Source: G963701675 sp963701675 (lineage in GTDB: Bacteria > Planctomycetota > Planctomycetia > Gemmatales > Gemmataceae). Taken from it: DNA of 64,000 bases. The stretch lies in NCBI GenBank assembly GCA_963701675.1, contig OY969623.1:1550001-1614000 (forward strand), read 5' to 3'. A model generated the notes under the pieces. It searched no databases. It was not told the origin of the DNA and saw only the letters and a list, made by a program, of their open reading frames with translations. Positions 52,383 to 60,461 of this stretch are shown piece by piece; position 1 is the stretch's first letter; every line of letters begins with the position of its first letter. The position numbers and the translations under genes are program-made.

Positions 52383-53141
52383 TTACGCGATGGTCATTTC
52401 GGTGGGGAGTTTGACGGTGAATGTGGAGCCCTTGCCGATGAGGCTTTCGACGCGGATACGGCCGTGGTGTTGTTCGATGATTTGCCGGCAGACGCTCAAG
52501 CCCAAGCCGGTGCCGCCGTGACCGTGCTCGTCGGGCTCTTTGGTGGTGTAGAACGGCTCGAAAATCAGCCGAAGCTGTTCGGGTGGGATGCCGACTCCGG
52601 TGTCGGAGATGCGGATTTCGACCATCTTCGTGTGCTGGTTCTCGACCACATCGATGCGGAGCCGGCCGCCGCGCGGCATCGCCTGGCGCGCGTTGATGAT
52701 GAGGTTGAGAAGAATTTGCTCAATTTGGCCCCGGAGTACCGGCGCCTTAGGTCGCGAGTCAAATTTCGCTTCGACCTGAATCTGATGCTTGCTGAGGTCT
52801 TTTCCGGCAAGTATCAGAACTTCCTCGATCAGGCTCACCACATCCGTAAGCTCGCGCTGCGACGATTGACTTCGAGCGAAACCGAGCATGCTGTTGACGA
52901 TGGTGGCCGCGCGTTGGCCGCCCTTCAGAATTCTCTCGAGCGCCTGAGTGCGCGCCGGTTTGTCGTCTTCGGCGCGAAGTCCGAGTTTGGCGTAATTGAT
53001 GATCGTCGTCAGGATGTTGTTGAATTCATGTGCCACACTGGAAGCCAGCGCGCCGACGCTGCTCAGTCGCTGGGCGTGCAGCAGTTGTTGGCGCAATTGA
53101 TTCGTTTCTGCTTCCGGCGTCATCGTCGCCTCTACGATCAT
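52383..53141 (-). CDS. Soluble sensor histidine kinase (HisKA/HATPase_c)
   Basis: 252-residue histidine kinase with no membrane segment. The start is set at ATG 53141, which has a GGAGAAAG site, rather than the in-frame 53225. Phosphoacceptor box: SSVGALASSVAHEFNNILT. ATP-binding boxes: N (LLNLIINARQAM), G1 (ISDTGVGIPPEQ), F (IFEPFYTTKE) and G2 (HGGTGLGLSV). There is a short coiled-coil region before the H-box (NQLRQQLLHAQRL). No sensory domain and no response regulator adjacent, so it is an orphan. It could act on a soluble partner. Confidence 0.92.
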   Translation of the reverse strand: MIVEATMTPEAETNQLRQQLLHAQRLSSVGALASSVAHEFNNILTTIINYAKLGLRAEDDKPARTQALERILKGGQRAATIVNSMLGFARSQSSQRELTDVVSLIEEVLILAGKDLSKHQIQVEAKFDSRPKAPVLRGQIEQILLNLIINARQAMPRGGRLRIDVVENQHTKMVEIRISDTGVGIPPEQLRLIFEPFYTTKEPDEHGHGGTGLGLSVCRQIIEQHHGRIRVESLIGKGSTFTVKLPTEMTIA

Positions 53142-53466
53142 GGGTCTTTCTCCAGCCGTGCGCAGGATCATTGGGAAACTCACCCGTCGGGAAGCGGGCG
53201 TTGGCGTGGGGGTTGCAACCGTCACTCGTGTGGGGACAGCTTTTGATATCGGCTGGGCGACTCAGTTGCCTTCATCGGAAGTCATTGACATGCAATCAAT
53301 TAAGTCACTAACTTGGGCAAGCGGAACCAAGTTGGGGATTGGGGATTGGAGATTAGAGATTAGAGATTGGGTATTAGAGATTGGGAATAACAATTGGGTA
53401 GTAGGGCGTGATCCCCAATCCTGAACCCTAATCTCTAATCCCTGATCTCTAATCCCCGTGTACACG
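53142..53466. other. Intergenic region with a heptad-repeat hairpin
   Basis: About 325 bases between the sigma factor stop and the kinase start. It holds the degenerate heptad array pair listed next. The stretch 53142-53330 contains an open frame continuous with the kinase (an alternative longer N-terminus) but no other feature that I can support. Confidence 0.45.
53334..53457. repeat. Inverted pair of degenerate GGGGATT/AGAGATT heptad arrays
   Basis: Counting in sevens from 53334: GGGGATT, GGGGATT, GGAGATT, AGAGATT, AGAGATT, GGGTATT, AGAGATT. After about 30 bases the complement follows (53409-53457: ATCCCCA, ATCCTGA, ACCCTAA, TCTCTAA, TCCCTGA, TCTCTAA, TCCCC). The arms can pair over some 45 bases with mismatches. 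Period seven is the same as at the AGAATTC and GACAACT sites although the sequence is unrelated. It lies just after the sigma factor stop (53467). Confidence 0.85.
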
Positions 53467-54397
53467 CTAAGCGGCTTCCATCATTTCCCGAAGCTTGCCT
53501 AGGGCCTCTAGTTCAATTTGTCGCACACGCTCTCGGGTCAGGTCCAGGCACTCGCCGATCTCCTTAAGCGTCTTTGGTTCGCCGCCGTGAAGTCCGAAAC
53601 GCATCCGGAGCACCGTGGCCTCGCGCTCGTCCAGGTCATCAAGCAGGTGAAGGACTTCCTGTAACTCCTCGGCGTGGCCCATCATGGCCATGGGAGTTTG
53701 GGCGTGGTCATCCATGCAAATCTCATCGATCGATAAACCGTTCTCACCTTCGCTCGATTGCGGCGTTGCGTTGTAGATGCGAATCGCCTTCTTGATGATC
53801 TTGAGCTTCTTGGTTGAAAGCGCGAGGCTCTTGGCGATTTCCTCGTGTGTCGGCGTTCGATTGAATGTTTCCTGGAGTTTCGTCGTCGCTCGCCGCCATT
53901 TGATCATGAGGTCCGACATATAGGCAGGAATACGAATGGGCTTGGCGGTGTTGATGACCGCGCGCTTGATGGATTGTTTGATCCAATAACTGGCGTAGGT
54001 GCTGAACCGCGTGTTCATCGAGGCGTCAAATCCTTCGACCGCACGCATCAGTCCGAGGTTTCCCTCGGCAATCAGATCTTGGAGCGGCAGGCCTTTTCCG
54101 GGATACGTGCGCGATATTCACTACGAGCCGAAGGTTGGCGCGAACCATGCGATCGCGCGCTTTCTCGTCGCCGTCTTTGATCAGATAGGCCAACTCGCGT
54201 TCGTCTTGTGCATTCAAGAGCGGGGTTTCGTTGATCTGCCGAAGGTAGGTTTCCAAAGGCGCCTGGACGCTGCCGCTGCGCACCGTCGTCGGTCGACGAC
54301 TCGGAGGTCGTTTCGGCGCCTCACGGACCGGCGCCGACGGCGTCGGCGCGGGTACCGAGGTTCGAGAGGCAGTCCGGGCTTTCTTCGTTGAAACCAT
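53467..54397 (-). CDS. Sigma-70 family factor (RpoD/SigA-like), frameshifted
   Basis: Primary-type sigma factor of about 310 residues in two frames. Upstream frame: a basic, Pro-rich tail, region 1.2 (PLETYLRQINETPLLNAQDERELAYLI) and early region 2 (RDRMVRANLRLVVNIA). Downstream frame: region 2.3-2.4 (NTRFSTYASYWIKQSIKRAV), region 3, and region 4 with the helix-turn-helix LKEIGECLDLTRERVRQIE. The frame is lost between NIA and TYPGKGLPLQDL at about 54108-54113, where two bases missing from GCGCGC would explain it. The start ATG 54397 has GGAGG. The leader carries a c-di-GMP-I aptamer. It is a group 1 or 2 sigma factor; short length favours group 2. Confidence 0.86.
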
Positions 54398-54812
54398 CGC
54401 CTCAATCCTCCAACGAGTATTTGGAACTAAACCCTATCAACTACGTTTCGCGCGGAGTATTTTGCATCCCAGTGGTGTGCCTGGTCGAGGCTGGACTGTC
54501 CACCTCGGTTGAAAAACGGCCACTTGCAAGCTAATGGGAATTCGGGGTGAGTGCTCCGGCCTCAGTGGAACAAAGGACTTCCGGCAGGAAATCCCGGAGG
54601 CCGTGCCCGTTGATGGGCCCCGTCCATCCCTTCGGCAGCCTGGCGGCCTTGGCCAATCCAAGACCCATGGCTTTGCGCCCCCGCCTCACGACGGGTTTAC
54701 CTTTGTCGAAGATGGCGTTGGTGTGACGCCGTCCAAATCCACCGAAATCATAAGTTATCTTCCGGCGAACGCAAATTTTGCGGCGAGATTTCTGCTTTTT
54801 CGGAGAGACTCG
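54398..54812. other. Divergent intergenic region holding a riboswitch
   Basis: 415 bases between the sigma factor (minus) and the TIM-barrel gene (plus). The minus strand contains the c-di-GMP-I aptamer (54624-54716) and a 227-base spacer to the sigma start. In the spacer CGGCCTC and GAGGCCG can form a 7-bp stem (about 54556-54603) that may be part of an expression platform. The plus-strand open frame across this region is not a gene. Confidence 0.6.
54624..54716 (-). promoter_or_regulatory. Cyclic di-GMP-I (GEMM) riboswitch aptamer
   Basis: Read on the minus strand. The closing stem is CCATCTTCG with CGAA-GG-GATGG. Then come ACAAAGGTAAACC, a hairpin CCCGTC-GTGA-GGCGGG with a GNRA loop, GGGCGCAAAGCCA, and a second hairpin AGCC-A-TGG...CTTGG-ATTGG-CCAAG...CCA-GGCT, ending GCCGAAGGG. 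Both coaxial helices, the GNRA loop that docks in the second helix, and the CGCAAAGCCA ligand-binding segment match the RF01051 plan from memory. It lies 227 bases before the sigma-70 start, same strand. Confidence 0.88.
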
Positions 54813-55655
54813 ATGAAACAAGATGCATTGAGAATCGGCGTGTGCAGTTGGTCGCTCCAAGTCAAGTCCGTCGCCGAACTTCGGAAACTGCTCGACCGGC
54901 TCAGAATCAATGTGGTGCAAATCGCATGCGGCGACCCCCACCACGCGGCGTGGGAAGAAGGCGATCAATTTCCGCAGATTGCTCGCGCCGCGGGGTTTCA
55001 GTTGACCGGCGCCATGCTCGGCTTTCCGGGTGAGGACTATACGACCCCGCAAACGATTGAAAGAACCGGCGGCTTCGGACATCCCGCCACCCGGCCGGAG
55101 CGACTGGATCGATTCCAATGGGCGCTCGAGCGCACCCGCGCACTGGGCCTCCATGATCTCATGCTGCACGCGGGGTTTATCCCTGCGCCGGGAAAACCCG
55201 ATCGCAAGCCGTTCCTCGATACCCTGGCACAAGTGAGCGAACTGGCACGTTCCAGCGGAGTAACGGTTGCATTCGAAACTGGCCAGGAAAGCGACGACTT
55301 ACTGCGCCTGACGTTAGATGAACTCAAGTGTCCGAACCTCAAAGTCAACTTTGACCCGGCCAACATGCTGCTGTACGACATGGGCGATCCGATTCGCGCC
55401 GTCGACATCCTCGGCCCCGACATTCGCAGCGTCCACGTGAAAGACGCCAATCGGCCCACGACGCCAGGCACGTGGGGCGAAGAAGTCCCGCTAGGCCGCG
55501 GGCAAGTGAACATTCCGAAATTCGTCGAGACCCTAAGGAAAGTCGGCTATCAAGGTCCGCTGTGCATCGAACGCGAAGTCGGCAGCCAGGAGGAGAGAAT
55601 GGCCGACATTGCACATGGAGTGCAGTTTCTACGAGGTTGTCTGACGGTCGAATGA
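54813..55655 (+). CDS. Sugar phosphate isomerase/epimerase-like TIM barrel protein
   Basis: AP endonuclease 2-like TIM-barrel protein of 280 residues. ATG 54813 has GGAGAGA upstream and starts MKQDALRIGVCSWSL, typical of the family. Probable metal ligands are the Glu in VAFETGQES, Asp in KVNFDPANML, His in VHVKDAN and Glu in LCIEREVG. Substrate unknown; planctomycetes have many copies. A longer frame from 54534 is rejected because it runs through the riboswitch on the other strand. It converges with the CCA/poly(A) enzyme gene. Confidence 0.86.
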   Translation: MKQDALRIGVCSWSLQVKSVAELRKLLDRLRINVVQIACGDPHHAAWEEGDQFPQIARAAGFQLTGAMLGFPGEDYTTPQTIERTGGFGHPATRPERLDRFQWALERTRALGLHDLMLHAGFIPAPGKPDRKPFLDTLAQVSELARSSGVTVAFETGQESDDLLRLTLDELKCPNLKVNFDPANMLLYDMGDPIRAVDILGPDIRSVHVKDANRPTTPGTWGEEVPLGRGQVNIPKFVETLRKVGYQGPLCIEREVGSQEERMADIAHGVQFLRGCLTVE

Positions 55656-55665
55656 TATGAAACGA

Positions 55666-57027
55666 TCATCCGCCACCGACAGCGCGGAGTCGCTTTACCA
55701 AGTCCAATGCCTGCGTCTTAGTTTGAATGGTTCCGTCCAGTTGCGCTTCCCGCACTGCGTCGAGTAGTTGTTTGTACGCCGGGCCCTTGTCCACTCCGAG
55801 TTCTTCTAGATCGTGACCGGTCAAGAGCGGTGCGGGATTCAGTTCGTCTGCTGACCATTGGCTAAGCAATCCTTCGCAGTAGCGCACATGCTCATCCGTT
55901 CTTTCACTCGCCGCGGCATCGGCGCGATGCAAAACCAGCAGTTCACGTATGCCCGGGTGAGCTAGCACTGGTTTCAATTTGCTGGCTCGCATCTGCTTGG
56001 CGTCGCTGAGGTATTGATGCCGCTTCACCAACCATTCGACTCGTTCGCGTTCCAGGTTAGACAACTTCAACCGATGGCAGATCTCCGATGCCAAACGGCG
56101 ACTCACTTCCTCGTGCGAGTAGAACGTATAGCGGTCCGGAGTTCGGCCGATGGTGCGGCGCTTGCCGACATCATGCAACAACGTCGCCAGGGCAAGCGGG
56201 AACGACGGTTCGGGGCCGAGTTCATCCAGTGCCCGCATGACGTGATCCCACAGGTCGCACGTCGGCGCGTGGGGCGGCCCTTGAGGTAGGTCCTTCATTT
56301 CGAGCAACTCGGGCAACAAGACGGCAACTAACCCCGAATCGAACATCAAGTTCATGCCGTAGGAGCGATGCGGATTCAACAACAACCGCCGAAGTTCTTC
56401 CGCGATGCGTTCCGCGCTCACGACGCGGATCTCACTCGCCATGTCGCGGATGGCGGCTTCCGTTTCCCCATCCATCTGGAATTTGAAGCAAGTCGCGAAG
56501 CGCACGGCGCGCAACATCCGAAGTTTGTCCTCGGCGAATCGCCGCCGCGCGTCGCCGATGGCGCGCAGGATTTTGGCTTCCAGATCAGTCTGCCCGCCGA
56601 CATAGTCGATGAGCTTACCGTCGATGGGGTCGAAGAACATACCGTTGATGGTAAAGTCGCGCCGCAGCGCGTCTTCTCGTGCCGACGTGAACGTGACCGC
56701 ATCCGGACGCCGGCCGTCGCTATAGTCGCCGTCGCTGCGAAAAGTGGCCACCTCGACATCGACGATTTTGTCTTCGAGTCGCGGCCCCAAGACCTTGATA
56801 ACGCCGAAACTCATGCCGACCGCCACGGTTCGGGAAAAGAGCCGTTGCACGTCTTCGGGCCGGGCATCCGTGGCGACGTCGTAGTCCTTGGGCGGTCGGC
56901 CCATCAACTCATCGCGCACACAACCGCCGGCCCACAGCGCCTCATACCCTGCGTCTCGAAGCGTTCGCACCACGTGGAGCGCGAATTCGCGCCGACTCGA
57001 ATCAATTTGGCTCAATCTGAACCCCAT
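55666..57027 (-). CDS. CCA-adding/poly(A) polymerase-family nucleotidyltransferase
   Basis: 453-residue enzyme. Class II nucleotidyltransferase head: WAGGCVRDELMGRPPKDYDVATDARPEDV (GG...DxD), then ARREDALRRDFTINGMFFDPIDGKLIDYVGG-like sequence (EDALRRDFTINGMFFD) and RFAEDKLRMLRAVRFATCF. The C-terminal half has an HD domain with LATLLHDVGK. This arrangement (head plus HD) is found in tRNA CCA-adding enzymes and in poly(A) polymerases of planctomycetes, and motif detail is not enough to separate them. It overlaps rsmD by 26 bases. Confidence 0.88.
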   Translation of the reverse strand: MGFRLSQIDSSRREFALHVVRTLRDAGYEALWAGGCVRDELMGRPPKDYDVATDARPEDVQRLFSRTVAVGMSFGVIKVLGPRLEDKIVDVEVATFRSDGDYSDGRRPDAVTFTSAREDALRRDFTINGMFFDPIDGKLIDYVGGQTDLEAKILRAIGDARRRFAEDKLRMLRAVRFATCFKFQMDGETEAAIRDMASEIRVVSAERIAEELRRLLLNPHRSYGMNLMFDSGLVAVLLPELLEMKDLPQGPPHAPTCDLWDHVMRALDELGPEPSFPLALATLLHDVGKRRTIGRTPDRYTFYSHEEVSRRLASEICHRLKLSNLERERVEWLVKRHQYLSDAKQMRASKLKPVLAHPGIRELLVLHRADAAASERTDEHVRYCEGLLSQWSADELNPAPLLTGHDLEELGVDKGPAYKQLLDAVREAQLDGTIQTKTQALDLVKRLRAVGGG

Positions 57028-57601
57028 TCGCGGCGGATTCCTTCACCCAGATCCCTAAATGATTGCGCCCGTATCGACGTTCGTCCCACTCACTTTTCTT
57101 CGGCGGCAAGGTGTCGGACTCGAGCCGCTCCGACTGAAGGACAAGAATGGAGCCCGGCATCAATTTTTGTTGCAGCCCCGCAACTAGCGTCCAGAGCTCC
57201 TTCGACCGACGTGCGAAGTCCGGATAGGGAGGACCAATGAATACATTCGCAGGTTCGGGAACTCCGTTCCAATGTGATTCCCACCGGTACACGTCGGCAC
57301 GGACCACGTTTCCACGTTCGACGACATCAAACTCGCGGAGATGGCGATCGATCTCGCCCGCCGCACGAAAATCGCGCTCCAGAAAGGTAACGTGCGACGC
57401 CCCGCGACTCAGCGCCTCCAAGCCGACAGCGCCGGTGCCGGCGAAGAGGTCGAAAAAAGGTCGGCCGGGAACCGCATCGCCGAGAATACTAAAGAGTGCT
57501 TCGCGCACTCTCTGCGGCGCGGGCCGAAGATGTTCGTTTACGGTGCAAGTGAGTTTTCGGCCGCGGAGCGACCCGGCCACTATTCGCAATTGGGTACGCA
57601 T
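57002..57601 (-). CDS. rsmD: 16S rRNA (guanine-966-N2)-methyltransferase RsmD
   Basis: RsmD methylates G966 of 16S rRNA. 199 residues from ATG 57601 (MRTQLRIVAGSLRGRKL); the in-frame start at 57634 is upstream of the ribosome site GAGAAG. The RPAPQRVREALFSILGD segment and the SAM-binding FDLFAGTGAVGLEALSRGA are typical. The catalytic motif reads IGPPYPDF where the family usually has DPPY, so Gly replaces Asp; this is the main oddity. Its first codons and leader are copied at about 62385-62433. Confidence 0.88.
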   Translation of the reverse strand: MRTQLRIVAGSLRGRKLTCTVNEHLRPAPQRVREALFSILGDAVPGRPFFDLFAGTGAVGLEALSRGASHVTFLERDFRAAGEIDRHLREFDVVERGNVVRADVYRWESHWNGVPEPANVFIGPPYPDFARRSKELWTLVAGLQQKLMPGSILVLQSERLESDTLPPKKSEWDERRYGRNHLGIWVKESAANGVQIEPN

Positions 57602-57645
57602 CTTTCTTCTCGTTGTACCACAAAATGCAACCATCCACCATCACG
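57596..57645. repeat. Direct repeat, left copy (rsmD leader)
   Basis: About 50 bases beginning ACGCATCTTTCTTCTCGTT. The right copy starts at 62385. The first 19 bases are identical and the remainder differs at roughly one base in four. Left and right copies have the same orientation and bracket 4.7 kb with five genes. Confidence 0.7.
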
Positions 57646-57701
57646 ACAGGCGGGTTGCCCCGGGGCTCAGAATTAACTTGACTGTCTTGTGTCGTGTTGA
57701 T

Positions 57702-57718
57702 ACTTTGTATCGCAAAGT
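57702..57718. promoter_or_regulatory. Palindromic operator, copy 1
   Basis: ACTTTG-TATCG-CAAAGT, a perfect 6-bp dyad with five-base spacer, 35 bases before the membrane protein start at 57754. A second copy with one base changed in the spacer (TATTG) lies upstream of the serine hydrolase gene at 58769. The winged-helix regulator encoded between them is the likely binder. No function has been shown. Confidence 0.7.
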
Positions 57719-57753
57719 GAGAGATCGGCTCTTCCATCCCGCGGAAAGGAATC

Positions 57754-58365
57754 ATGGAAATTCGCGACGCATTGTGCCAGATCCAAGAGATCCGCCAACA
57801 GATAGCGCGGGGCGAAACCTTTCGTGGCTATCGGTCGTTGATTTCCGGCTGCTCAGGTGTGCTCGCGTTGCTGGCGGCGGCTTGTCAGCCCTACCTCGTC
57901 GATTCGCCACGCAACGACTTACGTCGCTATCTGGCTTTGTGGGTCACCGTGGCAGGGATCAGCTTCGTAATGGTCGCGATTGAGATTGGGCGGCGGATGC
58001 GACGCGAAAGTTCGTCGCTGACACGTGATGTGACGCGACTTGCTATCGAGCAATTCCTGCCCTGTATCGTGATCGGAGGGCTCGTCACGCTGATCATCTA
58101 TCGCCGCACACCGGAAACGGCATGGATGCTGCCTGGACTATGGTCGCTTCTCTTCGGTCTTGGTGTTTTTGCATCATACCGCCTGCTTCCACGCCAAAGC
58201 TTCTTCGTAGCGCTCTATTACGTGGCTTGCGGAATCGGCTGCTTGACGTGGGGCGGTGGGGAAAATGCTTTCTCTGCCTGGCAGATGGCGGTCAGCTTTG
58301 GCGGCGGCCAATTATTAGGCGCAGCGATTCTTTACTGGGCATTGGAGCGAACCGTTGAAGCGTAA
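57754..58365 (+). CDS. Six-helix membrane protein, unknown function
   Basis: 203-residue protein. A polar N-terminal helix (EIRDALCQIQEIRQQIARGETFRGYRS) is followed by about six membrane segments. A GGAAAGGA site precedes ATG 57754. It overlaps the winged-helix regulator by 11 bases and is preceded by operator copy 1. Membrane protein/regulator pairs of this form may be a signalling or autoregulatory unit, but I know of no assigned role. No catalytic motif is seen. Confidence 0.72.
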   Translation: MEIRDALCQIQEIRQQIARGETFRGYRSLISGCSGVLALLAAACQPYLVDSPRNDLRRYLALWVTVAGISFVMVAIEIGRRMRRESSSLTRDVTRLAIEQFLPCIVIGGLVTLIIYRRTPETAWMLPGLWSLLFGLGVFASYRLLPRQSFFVALYYVACGIGCLTWGGGENAFSAWQMAVSFGGGQLLGAAILYWALERTVEA

Positions 58366-58747
58366 AACCACCGATTCCGTGCCGTTACCCACTGTCGGTC
58401 GGTTCGCCTACGATGGCCTCGATCGCATTCTCCACGAGAAGGCACGGTTAGGCATCGTGACATCGTTGGCGGCGCATCATAGCGGTCTTCTCTTTAACGA
58501 CCTAAAGCAGCTATGTTCACTGACGGATGGAAATCTCAGCCGTCATTTGGCGGTGTTGAGCGACGCCAAGCTCGTCGAGGTCCTAAAGAGCACAAGAGGG
58601 CCGCGGCAACAGACGACGTACCGACTCACTGCAAACGGTCGACGAAGATTCGCTGACTACATCAACGTGCTGGAAAGCGTTGTGTCCGACGCCCAATTAG
58701 AGGTGCACCCCAAGCCTACCGGAGCGGCAACGTGGTCGCCGGCGTAG
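58355..58747 (+). CDS. Winged-helix transcriptional regulator
   Basis: 130-residue DNA-binding protein. The winged helix-turn-helix is seen in RLGIVTSLAAHHSGLLFNDLKQLCSLTDGNLSRHLAVLSDAKLVEVLKSTRGPRQQTTYRLTANGRRRFADY (about residues 32-101), of the HTH_34/ArsR-like type with the recognition helix at DGNLSRHLAVLSDA. TTG 58355 overlaps the previous stop; no later ATG fits. It probably binds the two ACTTTG-N5-CAAAGT sites that flank its operon. Cys ligands for metal sensing are absent apart from one. Confidence 0.82.
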   Translation: MKRKTTDSVPLPTVGRFAYDGLDRILHEKARLGIVTSLAAHHSGLLFNDLKQLCSLTDGNLSRHLAVLSDAKLVEVLKSTRGPRQQTTYRLTANGRRRFADYINVLESVVSDAQLEVHPKPTGAATWSPA

Positions 58748-58767
58748 GTCTCTTTTTTCTTAGCGTT

Positions 58768-58786
58768 CACTTTGTATTGCAAAGTG
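58768..58786. promoter_or_regulatory. Palindromic operator, copy 2
   Basis: CACTTTG-TATTG-CAAAGTG, a 7-bp perfect dyad that touches the AAAGGAGG ribosome site of the serine hydrolase gene (start 58803). Binding here could block transcription or, if transcription starts upstream, the site would lie in the leader. It is identical to copy 1 over the dyad and in the bases following (GA-AG). Confidence 0.7.
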
Positions 58787-58802
58787 AAAGGAGGACTAAC
58801 GA

Positions 58803-60452
58803 ATGAAGGTTCGGCGCCGACAAGAGAAATATTCAGCCCTTCTTGCATCGTTCGTGCTCACTGTCTTGCTTGTTGGCACGCCTGCGTCCGCGGCGGACAA
58901 GACCAGCGAGATCGACAAGATCTTTGCCTGGGCCACGCCGGGCTCGCCGGGATGCGCGGTCGCCGTCTCGCAGCACGGCAAGCTGATCGTAAACCGCGCT
59001 TACGGCACGGCCGATCTCGAGCGCAACGTTCCGATCACCCCGAGCACGATCTTCGACGTCGGATCAGTGACCAAGCAATTTGTCGCCGCGGCAATCCTCC
59101 TCCTCGTCGAAGATAAGCGCCTCTCACTTTCCGACGACGTGCGCACCATTTTCCCGGAGCTGCCAGAATACGGTCACAAAGTCACGGTCGATCATCTGCT
59201 CACGCATACCAGCGGCGTTCGCGACTGGACCGGGATCGCGGGTCTGTCCAACCGAAAGGACGACACGCTGACCTTGATTCTGCGTCAGCGCGGCCTCAAC
59301 TTCGCGCCCGGCGAGGAAATGTCCTATTCGAACAGCGGTTATGTGCTTCTCAGAGAGATCGTCGCGCGGAAAAGTGGGATGTCGTGCGCCGAGTTCATGC
59401 GCCAGCGCCTGTTCGAGCCGCTCGGGATGCAATCGACCACCTTCCGCAAGGATGTAACGGATGTCATTAAGAACCGCGCCCTTGCTTATGAAAAGGACGT
59501 CGGCCGGTGGAAACTATCGATGCTCGAAGGCGATCGCGGCGGCGGCGGGGTGTTCAGCACGGCAAGCGACATGATCATCTGGAACGACGCGCTGACCAAC
59601 AATCGGCTGGGTGCGTTTGTCAGCGAAAAGCTACAGGAACCGGCAAAGCTGAACAACGGCAGGAAACTTAACTACGGTCGCGGCCTGAGCCTGGATACCG
59701 ACCGCGGCCGCAGGGTGATTTGGCATTCCGGCAGCGCGGCCGGGTACAAAGCGCTCACGGCCCGCTTTCCTGAGGACGGCCTGAGTATCGCCATCTTGTG
59801 CAATTCCGGCGATGGAACGGACAGGATCGCTTTCGCGAGCCGCATCTTCGACCTTTTCGTGCCCGCTACCGATCCTAAGCCAGCTACGGCACCGCCTGCG
59901 ACCGTCGACGTGCCTGCAGACCTGAACACCAGAGCGGGTTTGTTCTTTAGTGAGCGCACAGGCGAGCCGCTGCGCCTGATCGTCAACGACGCCAAGCTGC
60001 GTGTCGTCGGCGGACCTACTCTCGTCACCATGACCAAGGACCGGTTCCGCAATCCGCGCGGCACAAAGCAGTTCATGTCAGGGGACGAGTTCGAACTGTA
60101 CTTCCTGTCGCCGGACCAGCTCGAAATGAAATCGATGGAAGGCAAGACGACTCGATACCGCCGCGCCCAGCCTTATGCCCCCACCCCGGACGAGCTGAAG
60201 GCTTATGCGGGCCGATTCGGAAGCGACGAAATCGGGACGGTCTTCCGGATTGAGCCCATGGGAGAAGGCCTAGTAATACGCCTCGAACATTCGCCGGCCA
60301 AGAGTTTGGAATTCAAACCAGTAGATCGCGATACCTTTCAATTCAGCAGAATGACGATCCGCTTCCACCGGGAAGAGGCCGAAAAGGTCGTGGCCTTCGA
60401 CTACAGCAACCCGATGCTCCGCAACGTCAAGTTCACGCGGCTGAGTGATTGA
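58803..60452 (+). CDS. Serine hydrolase (class C beta-lactamase fold)
   Basis: 549-residue secreted serine hydrolase. Signal peptide: SALLASFVLTVLLVGTPASA. Catalytic motifs: SVTK (Ser-x-x-Lys, about residue 90), YSNSG (Tyr-x-Asn, about residue 178) and HSGSAAG (third motif, about residue 304). The ~180-residue C-terminal part is a beta-rich domain often joined to such hydrolases. Strong AAAGGAGG site before ATG 58803. These proteins are often D-amino-peptidases or esterases rather than true lactamases. Operator copy 2 next to it puts it under the regulator encoded upstream. Confidence 0.88.
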   Translation: MKVRRRQEKYSALLASFVLTVLLVGTPASAADKTSEIDKIFAWATPGSPGCAVAVSQHGKLIVNRAYGTADLERNVPITPSTIFDVGSVTKQFVAAAILLLVEDKRLSLSDDVRTIFPELPEYGHKVTVDHLLTHTSGVRDWTGIAGLSNRKDDTLTLILRQRGLNFAPGEEMSYSNSGYVLLREIVARKSGMSCAEFMRQRLFEPLGMQSTTFRKDVTDVIKNRALAYEKDVGRWKLSMLEGDRGGGGVFSTASDMIIWNDALTNNRLGAFVSEKLQEPAKLNNGRKLNYGRGLSLDTDRGRRVIWHSGSAAGYKALTARFPEDGLSIAILCNSGDGTDRIAFASRIFDLFVPATDPKPATAPPATVDVPADLNTRAGLFFSERTGEPLRLIVNDAKLRVVGGPTLVTMTKDRFRNPRGTKQFMSGDEFELYFLSPDQLEMKSMEGKTTRYRRAQPYAPTPDELKAYAGRFGSDEIGTVFRIEPMGEGLVIRLEHSPAKSLEFKPVDRDTFQFSRMTIRFHREEAEKVVAFDYSNPMLRNVKFTRLSD

Positions 60453-60461
60453 AGGAGCAGG

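Noticed and set aside
54534..54812. 93-codon N-terminal extension of the TIM-barrel gene
   Set aside because: Family proteins begin at the ATG at 54813, which has a good ribosome site; the extension overlaps the riboswitch on the opposite strand.
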